Source of the DNA: JBPCOB01 sp051000715
GTDB lineage: Bacteria; Actinomycetota; Actinomycetes; JALYNC01
Length of the DNA: 13,868 bases
Direction: 5' to 3'
Assembly (NCBI GenBank): GCA_051000715.1
Contig: JBPCOB010000235.1
Location: 1 to 13,868 of the forward strand
Part shown: positions 7,456 to 12,861 of the stretch, piece by piece
Position numbering within the stretch: the first letter of the stretch is position 1
How the letters are laid out: every line of letters starts with the position of its first letter
Translations under genes and position numbers: made by a program
Notes under the pieces: model-generated
Told to the model about the DNA's origin: nothing
Databases searched by the model: none
The model's input: the letters and a program-made list of their open reading frames with translations, nothing else

Positions 7456-7841
7456 CGGACCGTCTCCCCCCTGCGTCCCCGCCGTTTGCCGGTGGCGCCG
7501 TCGAAATTACCGCGGATCCGCTCGGCCAGCGGGTCGAGCACGCGGTCAGCGTGCCGCCAGTAGAGCCAGGCGATGACGAACGTCGTCAGGAACTGGAGCA
7601 GACCGAAGACGTACGCGACGTTGATGTTTCCCCAGAGCTTGGTGCCCATGAAGCCGCGGAACCAGCCGGAAGCCACGACGTAGAGGAGATACCAGGCGAG
7701 GAAAAGACCCGTCATGGGGAACGCGAAGCCGCGGAACTTCCGCCGGAGCTCGCGGAAGTCCTCGCTCTCCTCGATGCGCTGATACGTGCCCTCCGGCGGC
7801 CCGCCCCGGCCAGCCCGAAGCCGATCCTTGGAAACGCTCAC
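7452..7841 (-). CDS. DUF485 (YjcH-like) small membrane protein
   Basis: The 129-residue protein has two membrane helices (about residues 41-60 and 73-95), separated by a short loop containing GTKLWGNINVAYVFG. A charged N-terminus with EDFRELRRKFRGFAFPM is characteristic of DUF485. The C-terminus is strongly basic. Members are almost always encoded just before ActP-type symporters and are thought to be partner subunits, but the function is not established. GTG 7841 follows GGGAGGG at good spacing. The stop overlaps the symporter ATG. Confidence 0.9.
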   Translation of the reverse strand: MSVSKDRLRAGRGGPPEGTYQRIEESEDFRELRRKFRGFAFPMTGLFLAWYLLYVVASGWFRGFMGTKLWGNINVAYVFGLLQFLTTFVIAWLYWRHADRVLDPLAERIRGNFDGATGKRRGRRGETVR

Positions 7842-7953
7842 TTCGCCCTCCCGGCGGCGCGTCGGTGCAGCGTGGCGGAGACTACGCGCGCGGTCACCGT
7901 TGCACCAACTGTCGTTTACCTGCGGCGCGTCGCGCTCGGCGGCGGAGCCCCGC
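7842..7953 (-). promoter_or_regulatory. Intergenic region with a candidate promoter for DUF485-actP
   Basis: These 112 bp separate the MeaB stop from the DUF485 start. On the minus strand TTGGTG is followed 18 bp later by TAGTCT, a plausible vegetative-type promoter, then the GGGAGGG ribosome site. This suggests the uptake pair can be transcribed separately from thiolase-meaB. Short GC-rich inverted repeats near 7940-7953 could end the meaB transcript but are too small to call a terminator. Confidence 0.35.
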
Positions 7954-8931
7954 TCAGCCGGTCAGGCCGGCCACCAGCCGGTCCGCGGCGGCATACGGGT
8001 CGAGCTCTCCGGACATCACTGCGCCGACCAAGGTGTCCAACGCCGTGCCGCCGCGCAGGTCACCGATGCGCTCCCGCAGCGCGGTCACCGCGATGGCCTC
8101 GACCTCCTCGGCTGCCCGCGCTCGGCGGCGACGCACCAGCTCGCCGGTACGCCGGAGCCAGTCACCGTGCCGCTCCAGCGCCGCCACCAGGTCCTCGACA
8201 CCCTCGCCGCGAGAGGCCACGGTCGCCACGATCGGCGGTTTCCACACGTCCCCGGAACGCTTCTCGGCCAGCGAGAGCATGTAGCGAAGGTCCCGGATGG
8301 CGGCCTGGGCGCCGTCCCGGTCGGCCTTGTTCACCACGAAGACATCGGCGATCTCCAGAATCCCCGCCTTGGCCGCCTGAATAGCGTCGCCCATCCCGGG
8401 TGCCACCAGGACCACGGTGGAGTCGGCCATCGAGGCGACCTCCACCTCGGCCTGGCCGACACCGACGGTCTCCACCAGTACGACGTCGCAGCCGGCGGCG
8501 TCGAGGATCCGCAGCGCCTGCGGGGCGGCCCACGCAAGCCCGCCAAGGTGGCCACGCGTCGCCATCGACCGGATGAACACCTCGCGGTCGGTCGCGTGGT
8601 CCTGCATTCGCACCCGGTCGCCGAGCAGCGCCCCGCCGGAGAAAGGCGAGGACGGGTCGACCGCGAGCACGCCGACGCGCAGTCCGCGCTGGCGGTAGGC
8701 CGACACCAGGGCCGCGGTCGAGGTCGACTTCCCGACGCCTGGTGCGCCGGTGAGACCGATCACCCGTGCCTTGCCCTCGCTCCGGGAGGCCAGCACGGCA
8801 GCCACCTCGCGCAGCGCCGGCGAGGCGTCCTCCACCAGTGAGATGAGCCTGGCCACCGCCCGCGGCTCGCCGGCGCAGGCCTGCTCGACCAGGCCCGGTA
8901 CGTCGAGCGGGCGCCCAGTCCGCGCGTTCAC
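7954..8931 (-). CDS. meaB: MeaB/ArgK-family G-protein chaperone of B12-dependent mutases
   Basis: The 325-residue P-loop GTPase has G1 GAPGVGKS (residues 62-69), VDPSSPFSGGALLGDR (91-106), G3 ETVGVGQ (154-160) and G4 NKAD (201-204), all as in MeaB. Known members gate cofactor loading and protect or reactivate methylmalonyl-CoA mutase and related enzymes. The natural client here would be the isobutyryl-CoA-mutase-like protein encoded downstream, or a methylmalonyl-CoA mutase elsewhere. GTG 8931 was chosen because family similarity starts at about RPLDVPGLVEQ. A longer frame to 9024 would overlap the thiolase. No strong ribosome site precedes GTG 8931, which lies 35 bp after the thiolase stop, so the start is the least certain part. 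Confidence 0.9.
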   Translation of the reverse strand: MNARTGRPLDVPGLVEQACAGEPRAVARLISLVEDASPALREVAAVLASRSEGKARVIGLTGAPGVGKSTSTAALVSAYRQRGLRVGVLAVDPSSPFSGGALLGDRVRMQDHATDREVFIRSMATRGHLGGLAWAAPQALRILDAAGCDVVLVETVGVGQAEVEVASMADSTVVLVAPGMGDAIQAAKAGILEIADVFVVNKADRDGAQAAIRDLRYMLSLAEKRSGDVWKPPIVATVASRGEGVEDLVAALERHGDWLRRTGELVRRRRARAAEEVEAIAVTALRERIGDLRGGTALDTLVGAVMSGELDPYAAADRLVAGLTG

Positions 8932-8966
8932 CGCCCGGTTGAAGCGGGCCAGGGGCGAGCCACGTC

Positions 8967-10157
8967 TCAGCTGGTGACCGGCACGCGCAGGATCAGCGCG
9001 TCGCCCTGGCCGCCGCCGCCGCACAGCGCCGCGGCGCCCACTCCGCCGCCGCGGCGACCCAGCTCGAGCGCCAGGTGCAGCGCGATCCGGGCGCCGGACA
9101 TCCCGATCGGGTGGCCGAGCGCGATCGCGCCGCAGTTGACGTTGACCCGTTCGGCGGTCAGCCCCAGGTCGCGCATCGACTGGATCCCGACCGAGGCGAA
9201 CGCCTCGTTGATCTCCACCAGGTCCAGGTCGCCGGAGGTCATGCCTGCACGCTCCAGCGCCCTGGCAATGGCACCCGAGGGCTGGGACTGCAGCGAGGCG
9301 TCCGGGCCGGCGACCACGCCGTGGGCACCGATCTCGGCGAGGATCGGCGTACCGAGCTCCTCGGCCTTGCGCCGCGACATCACCACGACCGCGCAGGCGC
9401 CGTCGGAGATCTGCGAGGCGGAGCCGGCGGTGATCGTCCCGTCCGCGGCGAACGCCGGCCGCAGTGCGGCCAGGGACTCTGCCGTCGTCCCGGGGCGCAC
9501 CCCCTCGTCCTCGGTGACCAGCAGCGGCTCGCCCTTCCGCTGCGGAATCGGCACCGGGACGATCTCCTCGTCGAAGGCGCCGTTCTTCATCGCCGCGGCA
9601 GCCCGCTCGTGCGAGCGCGCGGCGAACTCGTCCTGCTCGGCCCGGGTGATCCCTAGTTTGGCGTTGTAGCGCTCGGTGGACTCGCCCATTGCGACCTGGT
9701 CGAAGGAGCAGAACAGCCCGTCATGAGCCATCGAGTCCAGGAGCGTGCCGTTGCCGTACTTGTAGCCCTGCCGGGCGCCGGCCAGCAGGTGCGGCGCGCT
9801 GGTCATCGACTCCATGCCGCCGGCGACGACGACGTCGAACTCCCCGGCCGTGATGAGCTGGTCGGCCAGCGCGATCGCGTCCAGGCCGGACAGGCACACC
9901 TTGTTGATGGTGATCGAGGGCACCGTCATCGGGATCCCGCCCTTGACCGCGGCCTGGCGGGACGGGATCTGGCCGGCACCGGCCTGCAGCACCTGGCCGA
10001 GGATGACGTACTCGACCTGCTCGCCGGAGATGCCGGCCCGGTCGAGCGCCGCCGCGATCGCGATGCCGCCCAGGTCGACCGCCGGGATGTTGGCGAAGGC
10101 GCCGAGCAGCTTGCCGATCGGCGTACGGGCGCCGGATACGATCACTGAGCCGGGCAT
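8967..10157 (-). CDS. Acetyl-CoA acetyltransferase (thiolase)
   Basis: The 396-residue cytosolic thiolase is full length. Catalytic residues are all present: Cys88 in NKVCLSG, His349 in GHPIGMSGAR and Cys379 in CGGGGQGDA. The NEAF motif is also there. It interconverts two acetyl-CoA and acetoacetyl-CoA, either starting C4 biosynthesis or ending beta-oxidation; longer substrates are possible. ATG 10157 is preceded by GGAAGG at proper spacing, and MPGSVIVSGARTPIG is a canonical thiolase start, so the longer frame to 10223 is rejected. It is divergent from the epimerase by 45 bp, an arrangement found beside epimerase genes in other actinobacteria (fadA4 in M. tuberculosis, from memory). MeaB follows 35 bp downstream, probably in the same operon. 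Confidence 0.93.
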   Translation of the reverse strand: MPGSVIVSGARTPIGKLLGAFANIPAVDLGGIAIAAALDRAGISGEQVEYVILGQVLQAGAGQIPSRQAAVKGGIPMTVPSITINKVCLSGLDAIALADQLITAGEFDVVVAGGMESMTSAPHLLAGARQGYKYGNGTLLDSMAHDGLFCSFDQVAMGESTERYNAKLGITRAEQDEFAARSHERAAAAMKNGAFDEEIVPVPIPQRKGEPLLVTEDEGVRPGTTAESLAALRPAFAADGTITAGSASQISDGACAVVVMSRRKAEELGTPILAEIGAHGVVAGPDASLQSQPSGAIARALERAGMTSGDLDLVEINEAFASVGIQSMRDLGLTAERVNVNCGAIALGHPIGMSGARIALHLALELGRRGGGVGAAALCGGGGQGDALILRVPVTS

Positions 10158-10202
10158 GGCAGGCCTTCCGCGGCCGGAGGTGGGCACTGCCACGATACCG
10201 AC
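10158..10202. promoter_or_regulatory. Compact divergent promoter region between thiolase and epimerase genes
   Basis: Only 45 bp separate the two start codons, so the promoters must overlap each other or the 5' ends of the genes. The ACGATA at 10193-10198 reads TATCGT on the minus strand and could serve as a -10 element toward the thiolase. The thiolase side has a GGAAGG ribosome site. The epimerase side has none, consistent with a leaderless mRNA. Confidence 0.35.
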
Positions 10203-10628
10203 ATGCTGAGCCGCATCGACCACGTCGGGATCGCCGTCCGCGACCTCGAGGCGGCCGCCAGCTTCTACGAGACGACGTTCGGGCTACGCGTCGTCGCCCG
10301 GGAGATCCACCAGGACCAGGGCGTGCGCGAGGTGATGCTCGCCGTCGTCGAGGGGCCGGCCGGCGGCTCCTATGTACAGCTGCTCGAGCCGCTCGCTCCC
10401 GACACACCGGTGGGCCGATTCCTCGCGCGCCACGGCGAGGGCCTGCATCACATCGGGTACGGCGTGGAGGACATCGAGGCCGCCCTCGAGGGGATCGGGG
10501 CCACCGGCGTACGCCGGATCGACGAGCGGCCGCGGCACGGCTCGATGGGTGCCTCGATCGCGTTCTTGCACCCCAAAGACGTCGGCGGCGTCCTCACCGA
10601 GCTAGTCGAGGCCGCGCCTCGGTTCTGA
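10203..10628 (+). CDS. mce: Methylmalonyl-CoA epimerase
   Basis: The 141-residue protein is a vicinal-oxygen-chelate metalloenzyme. Metal ligands are recognisable as His7 (IDHVGIAV), Gln59 (YVQLLEP), His83 (LHHIGYGV) and Glu133 (LTELVE). Their spacing matches Propionibacterium epimerase. It interconverts (R)- and (S)-methylmalonyl-CoA, joining propionyl-CoA carboxylase with methylmalonyl-CoA mutase. ATG 10203 gives the normal length but has no ribosome site, so the transcript may be leaderless. It is divergent from the thiolase. Neither a methylmalonyl-CoA mutase proper nor a propionyl-CoA carboxylase is in the window. Confidence 0.95.
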   Translation: MLSRIDHVGIAVRDLEAAASFYETTFGLRVVAREIHQDQGVREVMLAVVEGPAGGSYVQLLEPLAPDTPVGRFLARHGEGLHHIGYGVEDIEAALEGIGATGVRRIDERPRHGSMGASIAFLHPKDVGGVLTELVEAAPRF

Positions 10629-10640
10629 GGCGCCCACGTC

Positions 10641-10646
10641 TATAAG
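10641..10646 (+). promoter_or_regulatory. -10 element for a probable leaderless transcript
   Basis: TATAAG lies 9 bp before the GTG at 10656 of the DUF6157 gene, in otherwise GC-rich sequence and 13 bp after the epimerase stop. The spacing puts the transcription start at or near the GTG, and no ribosome site is present. No good -35 box was seen. Confidence 0.45.
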
Positions 10647-10655
10647 GTTGCGCCC

Positions 10656-11093
10656 GTGGAGCAAGTGGACTACCTCGACACGTTTATCGCCGTTGCGGAC
10701 GACAGCAGGGCAACCAGAGGCACCGCGCCCCCCGACACGGGAGTCAACCCGTCGGTCGCGGCTCGCACCTTCCGGATGGTCGCCGAGCACCCGTACGGGT
10801 TCACCTCCGGCGATGTCATCTTCGCCGTCTTCGCCGACCGCCGAGGCGTCCCCGAGCAGGAGCGGGCCTCGGCTCGAAGGGAGTTCTACGCGCGCAGTCA
10901 GGCCTGCTTGCGCGCCTCGGATCTGGGCAGGCGTTACGGCTGGGGCATCCATGCCGATGCCGACGGCCGGGTCGCGCTGGTGGGAGTCGAGACCCCCGCC
11001 TACGCCGAGTTCGCCTACGGGAAGTGCCGGAGCGCCTCCGGCGCGCCGATCACCGTGACAAAGGCCATGCGCAACTCTCGCTCACCGCGCTGA
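10656..11093 (+). CDS. DUF6157 family protein
   Basis: The 145-residue soluble protein begins with YLDTFIAVADD. It contains the family-like core FTSGDVIFAVFADRR, then QACLRASDLGRRYGWGIH, and ends in a basic tail with TVTKAMRNSR. These are the conserved blocks I associate with DUF6157, whose function is unknown. There is no signal peptide or membrane segment. GTG 10656 is used because it sits just after a TATAAG box and gives the usual N-terminus. It is the last intact gene before a stretch of decayed sequence and is probably transcribed from its own promoter. It may belong to the accessory insertion rather than the core block. Confidence 0.8.
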   Translation: MEQVDYLDTFIAVADDSRATRGTAPPDTGVNPSVAARTFRMVAEHPYGFTSGDVIFAVFADRRGVPEQERASARREFYARSQACLRASDLGRRYGWGIHADADGRVALVGVETPAYAEFAYGKCRSASGAPITVTKAMRNSRSPR

Positions 11094-11115
11094 ACGTGCC
11101 GAGCGGCAACCCGGG

Positions 11116-11400
11116 CTATAGGCCCAGGTAGGTGCGGATCTGGTCCTCGACGCGTGCGAGCTCCCCTCGGGTGAGGAGTCCGCGCCGGTTCAGGAGGCGC
11201 CCCCTCTCGGCCGGCTGAAGACCGGTGATGTCGGCGTACGACTCGTCGTAGCGGGTGAGCCCGGCGTCCGTTGTGAGGGGGCCATGCGTCAGCTCTGGGC
11301 CGGGGGTCCCGGTGATTGGGACAACGGCAACGTGACCGAGCCGGACGTTGTGCGCGTTGACGCTGTGCGCGACCGCGTTCGCTGTCAAACGTTGGCACAC
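11116..11400 (-). pseudogene. 5'-truncated MazF/PemK-like toxin
   Basis: The recognisable part begins around LTANAVAHS. It continues through NVRLGHVAVVPITGTPG and a middle ESYADITGLQP stretch, and ends with LLTRGELARVEDQIRTYLGL. The order (beta strand with VAVVPIT, threonine/proline-rich turn, final amphipathic helix) fits MazF/PemK mRNA-interferase toxins. The usual first 25-35 residues with the GEVW/GDIW and RRPVLV strands are missing, and the sequence upstream of about 11390 is unrelated in this frame. GTG 11400 would give a 94-residue product without a ribosome site. No antitoxin gene is next to it. Most likely a dead remnant; a divergent short toxin is possible. Confidence 0.5.
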
Positions 11401-11548
11401 ACCAGGTCCTCGTGGTGGCCCGGCCGCCGTCGACGGGCACGACCGCAAGCCGCATTTCGCCCATGGGCTCGGTCGGAACGTCGCCGACCCACAAGGGGCA
11501 CGGGTTCGCGAGTCACCGACCGAGGCCAAGCATCTCCGCCAGCAGGTC

Positions 11549-11834
11549 CAGCCGCACTCGTTCACCTACGTCCCCGCCTTCGCCCGAGCCATGATCGCCG
11601 CAGCGGGCCAGCGCAGCGTCTGGAGCTCGGTGCTGCACGCACCGACCGGGACCGGCGCTGACCCAGCGCGGCCTCGTCCAGACCTTCGCCGAGGAGGCCG
11701 GCAGGCCGGCCCGCGTCAGTACCGTCGCGTCCTGGATCCTGGGCTCCGGAGCCATCTTCTTTGGTCAGCTCCGAGAGCTCGCCGAGACGCTCTACCAGTT
11801 TGACCCAGAGTCTGTTGGAGCTGAGCCCAACCCC
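11549..11834 (+). pseudogene. C-terminal remnant of an NAD-dependent epimerase/dehydratase
   Basis: From 11549 one frame reads QPHSFTYVPAFARAMI, the hallmark of the C-terminal half of short-chain NAD-dependent epimerases. Near 11650-11654 the similarity jumps frame by one base. It then continues as ALTQRGLVQTFAEEAGRPAR and RELAETLYQFDPES to 11813, again matching the same family in order. The Rossmann-fold half with its GxxGxxG motif is absent. A further shift seems to occur near 11830, after which nothing is recognisable. This is clearly a broken fragment. Confidence 0.7.
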
Positions 11835-11949
11835 TCGAACAGGCCGGAGACCGTGGCGCAACCAGCAGCCGCTCAGCGGCATCGTCCAGATCCTGCGCCA
11901 ACCCTCGCGCCTGCAGCGCTGCGGCCGGTTCGTGCGTCACGATGGAGCC

Positions 11950-12123
11950 GTGCTCGATGCGTCCTCTTTCGCGGGCCAGTACGGGAGCTACGGGTGGCTG
12001 CTCGCCGTACTCGTCGGCGCAGCCGTGCTGTCCGTGCTCCGCCGCCTGGTCCGGCTGGCGCTGCTGTTGGTCCTGGTGACCCTCGCGGTACTGGTCTGGC
12101 GCAGCGGTGCGGTCACGGGCTGA
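11950..12123 (+). CDS. Small hydrophobic membrane protein
   Basis: The 57-residue protein begins with a short polar N-terminus (DASSFAGQYGSYG). It has two adjacent hydrophobic stretches (about residues 18-33 and 37-52) separated by an RR pair, so it is a membrane hairpin or one long helix. GTG 11950 is used; GTG 11932 is an in-frame alternative, and GGAG lies very close to the first. The gene sits 42 bp upstream of the coiled-coil gene in the same direction, which supports it being real. I do not recognise a family. Confidence 0.55.
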   Translation: MLDASSFAGQYGSYGWLLAVLVGAAVLSVLRRLVRLALLLVLVTLAVLVWRSGAVTG

Positions 12124-12165
12124 GCGGAAACCAGGCACTGCCACCATGAGGGATCGGAGATCGGT

Positions 12166-12792
12166 ATGACCGAGGACACAACGACCAGCGTGGTGCCGCT
12201 CGACGAGGAGGACGAGGCGCGCGGCTTCGATGTCGTCCGGCTCGGCGGCTACCACCGTGCGCAGGTCGACCGCCACATCGCCTGGCTCGAGGACATGCTG
12301 ACCGCGGCCGAGCAGCAGTCGGCCGCGGCCGAGGAGACGGTGAGCGCGGCCCGCGAGGAAGTCGCGAAAGCGCGCCGCGACACCGCAGCCCTGCAAGCGC
12401 AGCTCGAGCGCGGCCGCCCGACGTACGAGGCCCTGGGGCAGCGGGTCGGCCAGCTGCTGACGCTGGCCGAGCAGGAGGCGGACGCCCTCCGGGCGAGCGC
12501 CCGGGCCGAGGCCCAGACCCTCAAGGGCAAGTTGGAGCAGCATGAGGCTGCCGCTGTCAAGGAGCGCGAGGCGCGCAACCGCGCGGCGGAGCAGGAGGCG
12601 GCGGCGGTCGTACGTCGGGGCCGGGAGGAGGCCGACCGGGTGGTCGCCGAAGCCAATCGGCAGGCGGCGGCAAGAACTTCGGCGGCCCAGCAGGAGGTCG
12701 ACCAGCTGACTCGGCAGCGCGACGCTATCCGGGCAGAGCTGACCCGGCTGCGCGACGGCTTGGCAGCCGCCATGGGGACCACCGGCGGCTGA
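12166..12792 (+). CDS. FilP/Scy/DivIVA-like coiled-coil protein
   Basis: The 208-residue protein is almost entirely helical. The N-terminal module GFDVVRLGGYHRAQVDRHI (about residues 20-38) resembles the DivIVA-type start of actinobacterial polarity proteins. PTYEALGQRVGQLLTLAEQEA (about 85-105) matches a conserved segment of the FilP/Scy group, often annotated as cellulose-binding proteins. A long Ala/Glu/Arg-rich coiled coil follows to the end. FilP and Scy organise the tip-growth cytoskeleton in Streptomyces. This protein is shorter than both, so it may be a reduced scaffold or a DivIVA-domain relative with another role. ATG 12166 has GGAG seven bases upstream. In Streptomyces scy and filP also lie near the epimerase gene (from memory), which supports the assignment. 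Confidence 0.75.
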   Translation: MTEDTTTSVVPLDEEDEARGFDVVRLGGYHRAQVDRHIAWLEDMLTAAEQQSAAAEETVSAAREEVAKARRDTAALQAQLERGRPTYEALGQRVGQLLTLAEQEADALRASARAEAQTLKGKLEQHEAAAVKEREARNRAAEQEAAAVVRRGREEADRVVAEANRQAAARTSAAQQEVDQLTRQRDAIRAELTRLRDGLAAAMGTTGG

Positions 12793-12861
12793 ACCGCACG
12801 GTTTGGGGCACAACGCGTTCGGGCGGAGCATCCGGCTGGGCCCGGAACGGAAAGCGGTGTA

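Larger units (their letters stand above)
11094..11949. other. Decayed accessory pocket with no intact gene
   Basis: This 856-bp stretch between DUF6157 and the small membrane protein has no full-length gene. It holds two recognisable fragments: a MazF/PemK-like toxin end on the minus strand and an NAD-dependent epimerase end on the plus strand. Between them, 11398-11512 has an open minus-strand frame containing PLWVGDVPTEP and RLAVVPVDGG. It looks protein-like, but I cannot name it. No transposase, integrase, terminal repeat or tRNA was seen. Confidence 0.6.

Noticed and set aside
7864..7906. GGTGCA and TGCACC inverted pair upstream of DUF485
   Set aside because: Six-base arms about 30 bp apart are expected by chance in this sequence.
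8932..9024. Longer MeaB start at 9024
   Set aside because: It would overlap the thiolase end, and the added residues are Arg-rich and unlike MeaB N-termini.
11097..11108. Small hairpin between DUF6157 and the toxin fragment
   Set aside because: The stem is only four to five base pairs with no U-run, too weak for a terminator.
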